A DNA stretch of 64,000 nt from DASXQK01 sp963757155 (GCA_963757155.1 CAVWQS010000006.1:335974-399973), one strand, 5' to 3'. Shown: positions 34,515 through 43,667, numbered from the stretch's first letter. Program-made: numbers and translations. The notes: generated from the letters alone by a model not told the origin.

Positions 34515-35381
34515 TCAGCCGGCGATGAGCGGAAGGTCCGGGTCGGCGCTCCACTCGGTCAGCGATCCGTCGTAGAGCCGGGCGTCTCCGCGGCCGGTCA
34601 GCGACAGCGCGAACAGGTCAACCGTGGCGGAGATGCCGCCGCCGCAGTACGCCACGACCGGCTGGTCCTCGCGGACGCCGCCGTCTCGGAGGGCGGCGGC
34701 AAGCTCGGCCGGCGGCCGGAAACGGCCTGTCGCCGGGTCGATCAGGCCGTTCCACGGCACGTTGACGCTGGCCGGGATGCGGCCCGGGCGGCTGTAGGCA
34801 CCGGGGCCCTCGCCGCGGAAGACCTCCGGGCTCAGGGCGTTGACCAGGCAGGCGGACCCGTTCTCGGTGATCGCGCGGACGTCGGCCAGGCTGGCGAGGA
34901 TCTCCGGGCGGGGGCGGGCGGTGAACGACGCGGGCGGGTAGCGGCACTCGCCCTGCTCGACCGGGCCGCCGGCGGCGGTCCAGGCGGCGAGGCCGCCGTC
35001 GAGCACGCTGGTGTCGTCGTGCCCGAAGTAGCGCAGCAGCCACCACAGCCGGGTCGCCCACATCGGCGCGTCCTGCGCGTACGCGACGACGTGGGTGCCG
35101 TCGCCGACGCCGAGGCGGCCGACCGCCGCGGCGAAGTCCCCCGCCGAGGGGACGGTGAACGCGAACGGCGATGCCGGGTCGGACAGCTCGCCGGGGATAT
35201 CGGCGAACCCGGCCCCGGGAAGGTGCGCCCGCGCGTAGCTCGCGCGGCCGCTCTCCACGGTGTAAGGGCCGCCTTCTACCGCGCGGCGCAGGAAGACAGT
35301 GGCGTCGAATACCCGCACTCGCTCGTTACCGAGTGCGCCGCCGAGTTCCTCGGGACTGACCAGCGGGGGCAGCAGTGGCAT
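34515..35381 (-). CDS. Two-domain rhodanese/mercaptopyruvate sulfurtransferase-like
   Basis: ATG 35381 is chosen because AGGAGG ends six bases before it. The 288-residue protein has an inactive N-terminal rhodanese domain (VRVFDATVFLRR, VLDGGLAAWTAAGG). The active C-terminal domain has Cys in VAYCGGGISA. The CGGGxxA loop is closer to 3-mercaptopyruvate or thiosulfate transferases of actinobacteria. The role is sulfur transfer in the cytoplasm. Confidence 0.9.
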   Translation of the reverse strand: MPLLPPLVSPEELGGALGNERVRVFDATVFLRRAVEGGPYTVESGRASYARAHLPGAGFADIPGELSDPASPFAFTVPSAGDFAAAVGRLGVGDGTHVVAYAQDAPMWATRLWWLLRYFGHDDTSVLDGGLAAWTAAGGPVEQGECRYPPASFTARPRPEILASLADVRAITENGSACLVNALSPEVFRGEGPGAYSRPGRIPASVNVPWNGLIDPATGRFRPPAELAAALRDGGVREDQPVVAYCGGGISATVDLFALSLTGRGDARLYDGSLTEWSADPDLPLIAG

Positions 35382-35464
35382 TTCGAACCTCCTCGGCATC
35401 AACCTCGCTATTTAGGCCGGGAAAGTCAACGCTCCGGGGCGTTCCGGGGGCAGCGGATCCGCCC

Positions 35465-36349
35465 TCACTGACGGTCGTGGCTGCCTGCCGCTGAGCCCAT
35501 TGTCGGGTTGGCGACAGCCGCGGTGGTAACGAAGCCGACGGGACCCCGCAGGTCATGCAGCACGCAGTGGCCGGCCGCCACGCCGGCCTCGCTGATGTGC
35601 CCGGAGGGCTGTATCCCGACGTACTCGCCCTGCGGATCGCGTCCCAGGTAGACGGTGTAGTCGGCGTTGATGAAACTCAGCCCGCGGGTCGAGAAGTTGG
35701 AGACGGGGCTCGCGAGGTCGGCGGCCATCGCCACGCGCACTACCGGCGTCAGCTGCTCGCCCGTGATAAGCGGGTGGATGTCCCTGATCCAGAGGCCGTC
35801 GGCCACCGCGCCGTCCGAGTCGCCGACGGGCCATGACTGCCACGGCGCGGTCCACCGGGCCGTCGAGGGTGACCGCGGCGGCCCCAGTTGCGGCGGCGTC
35901 CGGGCATCCCAGGCGGGTGCCGGGCGGAACGTGCCGCTCGGCTGCTCCGACCGGCGCAGCAGCACGGCCCTGCCCTGTCCGACGGGAACGTCGTCCTGCT
36001 CGATGGTGACGTCAAGCACCGCGATGCGCCTGCCTGCGCGAACCGTCCGTGTCGTGACCCTGATCGGCGCCAGCGGCACCGGGCGGAACATGTCGATGGT
36101 CAGCCGGCTGCAGGTCAGCTCAGGGACTTCGGCGCGCGCCTGCTCGGCGGCGCGCGCGGTCAGGCCGCCGATGAGCCGCCCGTGCAGGACCTGGCCCCAC
36201 GGGCTCGTCGCGAATGCCGCCGGGACCAGGGTGTCGCCATCGGCGCGGAAGAACCCCTCGGCGCTGGCGGGCGACTCAGCGCCCGCCTGGGCGGCCGCGC
36301 CATCGGTCCCGGCTGACGGGCTGGCGCCACCGACTGTCTCAGCGCTCAC
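35465..36349 (-). CDS. Acyl-CoA thioesterase family protein, double hotdog
   Basis: This protein of 294 residues has two hotdog folds. The N-terminal one includes WGQVLHGRLIGGLTARAAEQ and LTIDMFRPVPLAPIRVTTRTVRAGRRIAV. The C-terminal one includes ASPVSNFSTRGLSFINADYTVYLGRDPQGEYVG and a final ISEAGVAAGHCVLHD. This fits TesB-like/4HBT_3 thioesterases acting on fatty acyl-CoA. Specificity is unknown. Confidence 0.82.
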   Translation of the reverse strand: MSAETVGGASPSAGTDGAAAQAGAESPASAEGFFRADGDTLVPAAFATSPWGQVLHGRLIGGLTARAAEQARAEVPELTCSRLTIDMFRPVPLAPIRVTTRTVRAGRRIAVLDVTIEQDDVPVGQGRAVLLRRSEQPSGTFRPAPAWDARTPPQLGPPRSPSTARWTAPWQSWPVGDSDGAVADGLWIRDIHPLITGEQLTPVVRVAMAADLASPVSNFSTRGLSFINADYTVYLGRDPQGEYVGIQPSGHISEAGVAAGHCVLHDLRGPVGFVTTAAVANPTMGSAAGSHDRQ

Positions 36350-36480
36350 GTCTGTCCTTCCTGCCTGTGCCGGCGCGACGTTCGGGCAGTCACCCGGCAG
36401 CCCATGCTACGGGGAGGCGCTTGATGCCGCGCTGGAAGTCGGAGCGCAGGTAGGAGCGAGCTCCGGCACAGCCTAGTGCG

Positions 36481-37458
36481 TCAGGCTCCGCCTTTTCGCC
36501 CGGCCGGGAGCTTCCTGAAATCCCAGCTGGAGACCTTGCCTGGAACCAGGCGCAGCCACGCGTGCCTGCCGTCATGCTGCATGGTGTCACCGGTGCCGTA
36601 CTTGCGGGCGAACAGGCGCTCGGGCTCGTCCAGCCTGGGGTCGGGCGCTCCGGTCCGCGGGACATCGCCGACGACCTCCGCGGTGCCGCTCAGCTCGGCA
36701 CCGCGCAGGTCCGCGTAGTCCTCCCCCGCGTCGACCAGGACGGCGATCCGCGGATCGCGCTGCAGGTCGGTCCAGCGCTGGCTGCGGGTCAGCGAGGTGA
36801 GCCACAGGGCGGTGCCGTCCCAGACGTACCACAACGGAGTCAGGTGCGGCCCATGCGGGCCCGTCGTGGCAACCCGGCAGGTGCGCTCCTGCTCCAGGAA
36901 GGCGTCGAGCTCGGCTTTATTCATCGCGATCTTGCGGCCGCGCCGCTGTTCCTGAGGCATAAGTGATTCCCCTTCCTGCCGAAGCGGGCAAGGCGGGCCC
37001 GTTAACGCGAGGTTCGCCGCGACCGTCGCGCCAAGCTCGTAGCACTGCCGTTCCACGTCCCTGCCCACCGGGCCGACCGCCGCCACCGGGTTCACTACCT
37101 CTGCCCAGCCCAGCCCGGCCGCGATGGACTTCACCGCGCGCACCGCGCCCGCGGTGTTGTTGTCCCCGTGCACGTAGAGCCCGTAGGGCGCGCCTTCCTT
37201 GGCCCCGAGGCACGGGTAGTAGACCTGGTCGAAGAAGTGCTTGAGTGCCCCGGACATGTAGCCGATGTTCACTGGCGTGCCGAGCACGAACCCGTCCGCG
37301 GCGAGCACATCGGGGACGTTCGCGGCCAGGGCGGGCGAGACCTCGACGCTGATTCCGCACTCGGCGAGTTCCGGGTTACGGGCGCCCGCCACGACCGCCT
37401 CGAGCATCGCCCGGAGCGCGGGCGACGACGTGTGGTGGACGACGAGCAGTCGCGGCAA
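36481..37458 (-). CDS. Flavodoxin-like reductase fused to a PPOX-type flavin/F420-binding domain
   Basis: Residues 1-150 form a flavodoxin-like domain (LLVVHHTSSPALRAMLEAVV, FVLGTPVNIGYMSGALKHFFD). Residues 180-325 form a split-barrel PPOX domain (MNKAELDAFLEQERTCRVATTGPHGPHLTPLWYVW, DPRIAVLVDAGEDYADLRGAELSG). The domains are joined by a short linker. An internal ATG at 36960, with AGGAAGGGG nearby, could start the PPOX domain separately. Either this is a natural fusion or two genes whose intervening stop was lost to an indel. It is probably a redox enzyme using FMN and possibly F420. Confidence 0.75.
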   Translation of the reverse strand: MPRLLVVHHTSSPALRAMLEAVVAGARNPELAECGISVEVSPALAANVPDVLAADGFVLGTPVNIGYMSGALKHFFDQVYYPCLGAKEGAPYGLYVHGDNNTAGAVRAVKSIAAGLGWAEVVNPVAAVGPVGRDVERQCYELGATVAANLALTGPPCPLRQEGESLMPQEQRRGRKIAMNKAELDAFLEQERTCRVATTGPHGPHLTPLWYVWDGTALWLTSLTRSQRWTDLQRDPRIAVLVDAGEDYADLRGAELSGTAEVVGDVPRTGAPDPRLDEPERLFARKYGTGDTMQHDGRHAWLRLVPGKVSSWDFRKLPAGRKGGA

Positions 37459-37488
37459 GCGCGCACCTCCAGGGACGACGGCCCTTGG

Positions 37489-38190
37489 TCACTCGGGCCG
37501 GGCGCGCTTCGCGCCCCACTGGTTCCAGTGCACGACATCCTCGACCGGCCGGCGCCTGGGCTGCGCCCACCGGCCGCTCGCCGGGTATCCCATCGGGATC
37601 AAGGCCATGGTCAGCGCGTCGGGCGGGAGGCCGAGCAGCTCCCGCAACTCCTCCTCGTGACCGCCGTAGAGCGTGGTCAGGGAGGTCCCGATGCCGTAGG
37701 CGCGCGCGGCGAGGCAGAGCTGCTGCACCGCACCGTAGATCGACGACCCGATCCGCGGGCTGGTCGCGTCAGCCGCGCCGCGCAGCACCGGGAAGACCCA
37801 CACCGGCGCCTCGTGGATATGCTGCGCCAGGTGCTCCGCTCCCAGGAACCCGCGCGGAGTCAGCCCGCCAGGTGACGGCGGGGCGCTGAGGATCTGCTCC
37901 CGGCGCGAGCCGTAGGCGGCTGCCCAGTTGTCCCGGTACCAGGCCGCGACGCGGTCCTTGACCTCCTGGTCGGTTACCACGACCCAGCCCCAGTGCTGGG
38001 CGTTGCCCCCGGACGGGCCGCGGATTGCCGCGTCGAGGATCTTCCACAGCACCTCGTCGGGGATCGGATCGGGCGAAAGGTACCGGCGCGAGGGAGTCGA
38101 GTGCAGTGCCTCAAGCACGGTGAGCGGCTGCTCGCCGCCCGGCTCGCCGTCGGCTGGCTCTCCCGTTGGCGATGGTGCTGCTTTTCCCAT
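37489..38190 (-). CDS. Nitroreductase-family FMN protein
   Basis: This nitroreductase fold protein of 233 residues has the FMN-binding RYLSPDPIPDEVLWKILDAAIRGPSGGNAQHWGWVVV. IGSSIYGAVQQLCLAARAYGIGTSLTTLY and a C-terminal MGYPASGRW also fit. It uses NAD(P)H to reduce nitro compounds, quinones or similar. It lies 30 bases upstream of the flavodoxin-PPOX gene on the same strand, giving a two-gene redox cluster. The start is uncertain; no strong ribosome-binding site is seen. Confidence 0.87.
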   Translation of the reverse strand: MGKAAPSPTGEPADGEPGGEQPLTVLEALHSTPSRRYLSPDPIPDEVLWKILDAAIRGPSGGNAQHWGWVVVTDQEVKDRVAAWYRDNWAAAYGSRREQILSAPPSPGGLTPRGFLGAEHLAQHIHEAPVWVFPVLRGAADATSPRIGSSIYGAVQQLCLAARAYGIGTSLTTLYGGHEEELRELLGLPPDALTMALIPMGYPASGRWAQPRRRPVEDVVHWNQWGAKRARPE

Positions 38191-38318
38191 GCGTCCATGT
38201 CTACCATCCGGGCCCGGCGCGCACGCGTGATCATCCGGCGGCTCGTGTCCTGTCGTGAGATCTGCCATTCGGTAACCCACGGCCCGCCGCGCGAAAGCCC
38301 CCGGAGTACCCGGTGCCG

Positions 38319-39200
38319 TCAAGGGCGCGGTGACGGAGTCCGGCTTGCCGGGTACAGTTCCCGCACCCGTGTCCATGCCGCCAGGCCCAGGGCGACGACG
38401 CCAGCCAGCTCGACGGCGGTGACGGCCGTGAGGCCGGCCCCCAGCGCGGCAAGCGTGCCGAAAGCCAGGCCGGCCACGACCGCGTAGGCGAGGAACGATA
38501 CCGCCAGGAGCACCAGGCCGGCGAGCACGGCGGGAACCGGGCGGGAGCTCAGCATTTGCCGTGTCCGGGCGAGAGCTACCGACCCGGCCAGCGTTCCTGC
38601 TCCGATCGCCTGGAGCAGGCCCGCCGCGATCCCGGCCCCTGTACTGCCGGCCGCGGTGAAGCCGTACCCGATGGCCAGGGCGAACAGGCCGATGGCGGCG
38701 GCCAGCCACAGGTCCGCCTGCCGCCCTCGGCCGCCGTCACCAGGGACGGCGCCGCCCGCCCCTTCCACGGCGCCCTGCGCGGGCTCCTGCTCAGCCAGGG
38801 AGGCACGTGCCGCGCGGCTCAGCACCAGCAGCGCCCATACTCCGATGCCGACCGCGCCGGTCACCGGGGCCGCGGGACTCGACCCGTTTGAGGCGGCGAA
38901 GGCGGCCAGGCCGGTCATGAGCAGCAGGGTGCCCAGCGCCGCGGCGGCGATCTCCGCGCCCGCGACCCACTCACTGCGCAAGATCACTTCCCAGCCCGCG
39001 GTGCACACCGCGCCGAGGAGGCACACTGCCGCCAGGAACTGCAGCCAGTGCCCGGCCTGAGCCAGGTCACCAGACGCGCCAGGGGAAGAAGACGGCAGTG
39101 TCGCGTCCGACGCGAGCACAAATGCGGTGCCGAGCACGAATACGACGGCACCCGCCACGAGGAGGGCCATCGGTGCCAGCGACTTGATGATTCGTTCCAA
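38319..39200 (-). CDS. Polytopic membrane protein of unknown function
   Basis: TTG 39200 after AGGGG is the best-supported start, giving about 293 residues. About eight hydrophobic helices rich in Ala, Gly, Leu and Val are visible, with a short polar loop (AEQEPAQGAVEGAGG) in the middle. I recognise no family motif. It lies between the nitroreductase and VOC genes. Confidence 0.65.
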   Translation of the reverse strand: MERIIKSLAPMALLVAGAVVFVLGTAFVLASDATLPSSSPGASGDLAQAGHWLQFLAAVCLLGAVCTAGWEVILRSEWVAGAEIAAAALGTLLLMTGLAAFAASNGSSPAAPVTGAVGIGVWALLVLSRAARASLAEQEPAQGAVEGAGGAVPGDGGRGRQADLWLAAAIGLFALAIGYGFTAAGSTGAGIAAGLLQAIGAGTLAGSVALARTRQMLSSRPVPAVLAGLVLLAVSFLAYAVVAGLAFGTLAALGAGLTAVTAVELAGVVALGLAAWTRVRELYPASRTPSPRP

Positions 39201-39330
39201 GACATTCCCCTTGTCGCATGCTCCCCACGCGGCGGTATAAGACTGCCACCTGCCGGCCACCTGCCCAACCGTTTTGCCACGGAACGCCCCCTCAACCACC
39301 GCGCCGCGCCTGGGCTGGGAGGATCGCAGT

Positions 39331-39717
39331 GTGGAGATCCTGAGCAGCCGTGTCCTGCTGCGCCCCGCTGACCTTGACCGGAGCCGACGGTTCTACCGTG
39401 ACGTGCTGGGCCTGGCCATCTACCGCGAGTTCGGGCCGGCGGACGATCCCGGCGTGGTTTTCTTCCTCGGCCAGGGACTGCTCGAGGTGTCCGGGCACGG
39501 CCCCGGCCCTTCCGGGGGCCCGGTCATGATCTGGCTGCAGGTACGGGACGTCCGCGCCGAGCACGGCCGCCTGGCCGCGGCCGGAGCCCGCGTGCTGCGC
39601 GAGCCTGCCGAAGAGCCCTGGGGCCTGACCGAGATGTGGATCGAGGACCCCGATGGCGTCCGGATCGTCCTCGTCGAGGTCCCCGCCGGCCACCCGCTGC
39701 GCCGCGACCCGCGATAA
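39331..39717 (+). CDS. VOC (glyoxalase/bleomycin-resistance fold) protein
   Basis: GTG 39331 follows GGGAGG and gives 128 residues. Two beta-alpha-beta-beta-beta units are visible. The first starts with SSRVLLRPADLDRSRRFYRDVLGL, the second with QVRDVRAEHGRLAAAGARVL, ending in WGLTEMWIEDPDGVRIVLVE. The terminal Glu of each half is kept, so metal binding is plausible. The substrate is unknown. Confidence 0.88.
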   Translation: MEILSSRVLLRPADLDRSRRFYRDVLGLAIYREFGPADDPGVVFFLGQGLLEVSGHGPGPSGGPVMIWLQVRDVRAEHGRLAAAGARVLREPAEEPWGLTEMWIEDPDGVRIVLVEVPAGHPLRRDPR

Positions 39718-39784
39718 CCGCAGTCAGGCGACGACTCCCCATAACGGCTCGTGTTCACTCGCGGCACGCAATTCAGATATTCTA

Positions 39785-39800
39785 TCGAACCTCCGTTCCA
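39785..39800 (+). promoter_or_regulatory. Actinobacterial LexA (SOS) box
   Basis: TCGAAC-CTCC-GTTCCA contains GAAC-N4-GTTC at 39787-39798, the core of the Gram-positive/actinobacterial SOS operator. It lies 54 bases before the lexA start, where it would give autoregulation. Confidence 0.78.
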
Positions 39801-39852
39801 TAGATGGCCATCCTTTGTTAGGATTCATCGAAAACCTGGAGCGGAGGTTGAG

Positions 39853-40512
39853 ATGACGAGCGGCTCCTCAGACTGGCCTGACCCGGTCCCTTATCTAGAG
39901 CTCAGCGACCGGCAGCAAGAGATCTTGCAGTTCCTCTGGGGCTGGCCGTCTCCCTACTCGCCTTCCTTGCGGGAGACCGGCAAGGCAGTTGGGCTGAACG
40001 CTCCGTCCGCAGTCCGCTACCAGGTCTCCGAACTGGAGGGCAAGGGGTGGGTGCGGCACCACCCGAGGCGCCCGCGAGCACTAGAGGTGCGGCCGCGCGA
40101 TGAGCGGCACTACGCGCCCTCCGGCACACCGGGAATCGACTACCGCCGCCTTCCCAAGCTCGGGTTGGTTCCCGCAGGCGACCCTAAGGACGCCCTGCAG
40201 GTCAATGACGACGACTGGCAACTGCCCGCGGAGCTTGTGGGCACCGGGGAACTGTTCCTCCTGCGAGTACGCGGGGACTCGATGGTCAACGCCGCGATCG
40301 TGGACGGCGACTGGGTGGCGGTGCGCAGCCAGCCGGACGCCGAGAACGGCGAGACCGTCGTCGCCATGATCGACGGTGAGGCCACGGTCAAGACGCTGCG
40401 CCGGGTGGACGGCAACGTCTTGCTGATGCCGCAGAATCCCGCGTACTCGCCGATCGCCGCCGAGAAGGCCCAAATCCGCGGCAAGGTGGTCGCCGTGCTC
40501 CGCCGCGTCTGA
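39853..40512 (+). CDS. lexA: LexA repressor (divergent)
   Basis: ATG 39853 after GGAGCGGAGG gives 219 residues; the longer frame from 39751 runs through the SOS box and is rejected. The N-terminal winged HTH is recognisable but divergent (LSDRQQEILQFLWGW, SLRETGKAVGLNAPSAVRYQVSELEGKGW). The self-cleavage site is Ala-Gly in LGLVPAGDP, the nucleophile Ser lies in RGDSMVNAAI, and the general-base Lys in EATVKTLRR. It represses SOS genes until RecA triggers cleavage. The unusual HTH raises the option that this is a second LexA-like protein in the genome. Confidence 0.88.
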   Translation: MTSGSSDWPDPVPYLELSDRQQEILQFLWGWPSPYSPSLRETGKAVGLNAPSAVRYQVSELEGKGWVRHHPRRPRALEVRPRDERHYAPSGTPGIDYRRLPKLGLVPAGDPKDALQVNDDDWQLPAELVGTGELFLLRVRGDSMVNAAIVDGDWVAVRSQPDAENGETVVAMIDGEATVKTLRRVDGNVLLMPQNPAYSPIAAEKAQIRGKVVAVLRRV

Positions 40513-40552
40513 CCGGTGAGCGCTTGCGACTGCGGCGCGGGATACTGGGGCT

Positions 40553-41614
40553 GTGCCATGGGACATTGAGACGCCGTCGGTTGTGGTGGACACGACGCGG
40601 CTGGAGCGGAACCTAGAGCGGATGCGAGCCGTGGCGGCAGCTGCCGGAGCTGCGCTGCGGCCGCATGCCAAGACGCACAAGTGCCTGGAGATCGGCCGGC
40701 GGCAGCTGGCACGCGGCGCTGCCGGGCTGACGGTGGCGACGCTCGCGGAGGCGGAGGCGTTTGTCGCGGACGGCTGCCCTAGCGTGTTCATCGCCTACCC
40801 GCTGTGGGCAGGCTCCGGGACCCGGCCCGCGCGGCTCGCCGCGCTCCGCGAGCGGGCGGAGTTGCGGGTGGGCGTGGACAGTGCCGCGGCGGCGGAGGCG
40901 CTCGCAGCGGCGGTCCCGGGGGCGCGGGTGCTCATCGAGGTCGACTCCGGGCAGCACCGGTCGGGGGTGCCGGTTTCCCAGGTGACCGCGCTCGCGACCG
41001 GGTGCCGGGCGTTCGGCCTTGACGTGATCGGCGCGTTCACGCATCCCGGGCACGCTTACGGGAAACCGGATCCCGCGGTCGTCGCCGCGGCCGCCGCAGA
41101 TGAACGGGCCGCGCTCGCGGCCGCAGGCGCCGCGCTGGCAGGGCTGACGGACGAGGCCCCGGTGCTCAGCGGCGGGTCCACGCCCACGGCGGAGGCCGGG
41201 GTGGCCGCGCCGCTGACGGAGGTGCGGCCGGGGACGTACGTGTTCGGTGACCGGCAGCAGATGATGCTCGCCGGCCTGCCGGGACACGACGTCGCGCTCG
41301 TTGTCGCGGCCCGCGTCGTGTCCGCCCCGCGCCCGGGCGAGGCGGTCCTGGACTGCGGGTCGAAGACGCTGTCCAGCGACCGGCCGGGCTGGCTGAAAGG
41401 GTACGGCTCGATCCTGGAGGCACCCGAGGCGACGATCGTCACGCTCAGCGAAGAGCACGCCGTCGTCCGCGGCCTCACCGCGCCGCTGCGGGTTGGCGAC
41501 CCCGTCCGCGTCATCCCCAACCACGTCTGCACGGTAGTCAACCTAGCGAGTGAACTGCTCACCACGGACGGAGACAAGCTAACAGGCCGGTGGCAGGTGA
41601 AGGCCCGTCACTGA
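40553..41614 (+). CDS. D-threonine aldolase/D-serine dehydratase-like PLP enzyme
   Basis: This 353-residue fold-III (alanine racemase-like barrel) PLP protein has its Schiff-base Lys in LRPHAKTHK. The C-terminal metal site appears as PNHVCT with His and Cys. VLDCGSKTLSSD and ALVVAARVVS form the C-terminal beta domain. Members cleave or dehydrate D-beta-hydroxy amino acids. It starts 40 bases after lexA and may be cotranscribed. Confidence 0.85.
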   Translation: MPWDIETPSVVVDTTRLERNLERMRAVAAAAGAALRPHAKTHKCLEIGRRQLARGAAGLTVATLAEAEAFVADGCPSVFIAYPLWAGSGTRPARLAALRERAELRVGVDSAAAAEALAAAVPGARVLIEVDSGQHRSGVPVSQVTALATGCRAFGLDVIGAFTHPGHAYGKPDPAVVAAAAADERAALAAAGAALAGLTDEAPVLSGGSTPTAEAGVAAPLTEVRPGTYVFGDRQQMMLAGLPGHDVALVVAARVVSAPRPGEAVLDCGSKTLSSDRPGWLKGYGSILEAPEATIVTLSEEHAVVRGLTAPLRVGDPVRVIPNHVCTVVNLASELLTTDGDKLTGRWQVKARH

Positions 41615-41664
41615 GGCCGCCGCGGCGGGGTTTCACTGCAGGTCAGGGCCGTGGAAGAGCTGAC

Positions 41665-42003
41665 TCATGCCCGCCGCCGCGCTCGAACCTGAACCTGCTG
41701 CTGAGTCCGAGGTACAGCCGGTCTTGGCGGCGTTGGCGGTGGCACCTTCGTTGGGCTCTCGCCCACGGGGCAATCAAGTGCCTGCTGAATCAGGCTGCGC
41801 CTTTGCAGAAGCCCTCTGCGGGAGGCATGTAGCACATGAAGCTCGCGAAGTGCCTCGCTCCAGGCTGACGTTGTTGACCCCGCGTGATCGCACTCTTCGA
41901 TGAACTGCGCCAGCACCGAGCAGCGAGCTTCTACCTCCTTCAGAGCTTGTCCCGCAAGCGCGTCGGCTAGGCGCAGCGCTTCCTCCTGCGTAATCTCGCT
42001 CAT
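41665..42003 (-). CDS. Hypothetical protein with helical N terminus
   Basis: This protein of 112 residues appears mostly alpha-helical (EALRLADALAGQALKEVEARCSVLAQFIEECDHAG, EALRELHVLHASRRGLLQRRSLIQQALD). A Pro-rich basic tail follows. Its ATG overlaps the stop of an upstream small frame as ATGA, which suggests a real, coupled gene. No family is recognised. Confidence 0.5.
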   Translation of the reverse strand: MSEITQEEALRLADALAGQALKEVEARCSVLAQFIEECDHAGSTTSAWSEALRELHVLHASRRGLLQRRSLIQQALDCPVGESPTKVPPPTPPRPAVPRTQQQVQVRARRRA

Positions 42004-42163
42004 GACGTCTCATCTCCCTGGTCATGCGGGGGTACGGCACCGGCGGGCATGGTGATCCGGAGTCCCTTCATCGCTATGGACAGGATGGCGGCGATGCCGA
42101 TGGAGGCGGCCAACGTGGCAAGCACCCTGCTTCGGAGGCACCCGTTGTGGCCGTGTCGCTCAC
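42000..42163 (-). CDS. Probable small one-helix membrane protein, frameshifted
   Basis: GTG 42163 has GGAGG seven bases upstream and reads VSDTATTGASEAG. After a one-base gap near 42127 the second frame gives LATLAASIGIAAILSIAMKG, a clear membrane helix. It runs to a TGA overlapping the next ATG. Joined, the frames make a protein of about 54 residues. The call is moderate because it needs the frameshift. Confidence 0.4.
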
Positions 42164-42375
42164 GTAGCTGCCTCCTTCAAGGGCCTGGTCCCCCGACAGC
42201 GTGGCGGGCCGCTTTTTATCGGCCATGCTCGCTGCAGTCCTGTCCAGGCCGGTCCCCCCTGGCGCCATCACCAAACCATGCCATTCGTTGCCTGTCGTCT
42301 ACCTGCATGTCCGCGATCGGGCCGCCTCTCATGCCCCCGGGTAAGCCCGATCGAGCCGCCGCGAGAGGGGTCCCC

Positions 42376-42549
42376 GTGTCAAATCCGCCGCGGCCCTTGG
42401 GGCCTTGGGACGAAGCGCGGCCCGTTGAATGTCTGCCGTCCGGTGGTGAAGTACAGCTCGAACTGCGGTTGGTGGTTGCCGCACCAGCAGCTATACCGTC
42501 TGATCTGCGATTACACTGCTCATTGGTTCGCGTCGTTTACTGTCGCTAG
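42376..42549 (+). CDS. Possible 57-residue protein
   Basis: A GTG-started frame after GAGAGGGG encodes a short, mostly hydrophilic peptide with one LELRLVVAAPAAI segment. Nothing is recognised. The rest of 42,164-42,614 shows no other convincing gene; it probably includes the promoter of the downstream kinase. Confidence 0.25.
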   Translation: MSNPPRPLGPWDEARPVECLPSGGEVQLELRLVVAAPAAIPSDLRLHCSLVRVVYCR

Positions 42550-42614
42550 CGGGTATCTGACGGAACAGAGACGGAACGGGGTGGATGCTGGAACTCTGAA
42601 CGGAGGCATGCCTA

Positions 42615-43559
42615 ATGCCGGAATTCGTCCTCGGCCATACCCGGCAATGGCTTGATCACTTCAGTCGACAGGGTTATAGCCCTACGCCTCTCGCAGCCGG
42701 TTCTGAGGGTGCTGTCTACGACCTGGGCGACGGCCTGGTCTCCAAGGTATGGCGCGACCGCCGCCTGGGCGAATTGGAGCGCATGCAGGGCTTTTATGTC
42801 GATGTCGCTGCCGCACAGATGCCGTTCGCCACCCCTGAGATCCTGAGCATCGAGCGGGTCGATGGCACTCCAGTGACTTACGAGCGAAAACTACCCGGTA
42901 AACCGCTGCAAAATCGACTCGGTCGGACCGACCGGGAAATAGATCAGATTGCTGTTAAATGTGTCGCCGAGGTCTTGACGGCCCTAGCGAACGTTCCGGC
43001 TACCGCTGGTATGCGAGATTTGCCGGTGCTCGATGAGAATCAGCCGCTGTGGGCTGGGGCGGACACTTTCCAGGTTGCCCTGGCGGATTTGATCGAGCGC
43101 CGGGCTCGGCGATTCGGACCAGTCATCCGCGAACACCTGCCCGATTTTGACCAACGCCGCGAGGCTCTGTTGGCGAAGATCGGCTCAGTAGGAAGCCGGT
43201 CCGATACGGTAATCCATGGCGACCTGTTCGGCGAAAACATACTCATCGATGAACGCAACCGTCCCGCAGCTGTTCTTGACTTCGGTTTCCTGACCACGGC
43301 GGGTGATCCACGGTTCGATGTAGCTATTACGGCTAGCATCATGAACATGTATGGTCCTCATGCCCTATCGATTACTCGCGATCTCACATCACGACTTGCC
43401 CGGGATCTTGAGTATTCCTATGAGACGCTATTGACCTATCAGGCGGCCTACGCAGCAGTGACCAGCAATGCATTTACCTTGGACGGTAGCGACGGTCACT
43501 TCAGTTGGTGCATCGCCCAGCTTCGGCGACCTGAGATTAGTGAAATCCTAGGCCTTTGA
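42615..43559 (+). CDS. APH-family phosphotransferase
   Basis: This 314-residue protein has the kinase fold of aminoglycoside/choline kinases. The nucleotide loop is LAAGSEGAVYDLGDGLVSKVW, the catalytic loop is VIHGDLFGENIL, and the Mg site is VLDFGFLTTAGDPRFD. The target could be an antibiotic or a small metabolite. Base composition is visibly less GC-rich than in neighbouring genes, a possible sign of transfer. Confidence 0.82.
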   Translation: MPEFVLGHTRQWLDHFSRQGYSPTPLAAGSEGAVYDLGDGLVSKVWRDRRLGELERMQGFYVDVAAAQMPFATPEILSIERVDGTPVTYERKLPGKPLQNRLGRTDREIDQIAVKCVAEVLTALANVPATAGMRDLPVLDENQPLWAGADTFQVALADLIERRARRFGPVIREHLPDFDQRREALLAKIGSVGSRSDTVIHGDLFGENILIDERNRPAAVLDFGFLTTAGDPRFDVAITASIMNMYGPHALSITRDLTSRLARDLEYSYETLLTYQAAYAAVTSNAFTLDGSDGHFSWCIAQLRRPEISEILGL

Positions 43560-43637
43560 CCGGGTCCGTCGAACCGGCCGAGCGAACGCTGCGCGGAAAT
43601 TGTCAACGCACCCTTGACGATAGCGGCTGGCTGAGCC

Positions 43638-43667
43638 GTCATAGCCACCAGGTAAGCCAGGCGAGCC
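43638..43667 (+). repeat. 30-base direct repeat, copy 1
   Basis: The 30 bases beginning GTCATAGCCACCAGGTAAGC recur exactly at 46817-46846 in the same orientation. Copy 1 is followed by CCTGACTTTTATCA (43667-43680). Copy 2 is preceded by the reverse complement of those 14 bases, so a direct and an inverted repeat are nested. Confidence 0.85.
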
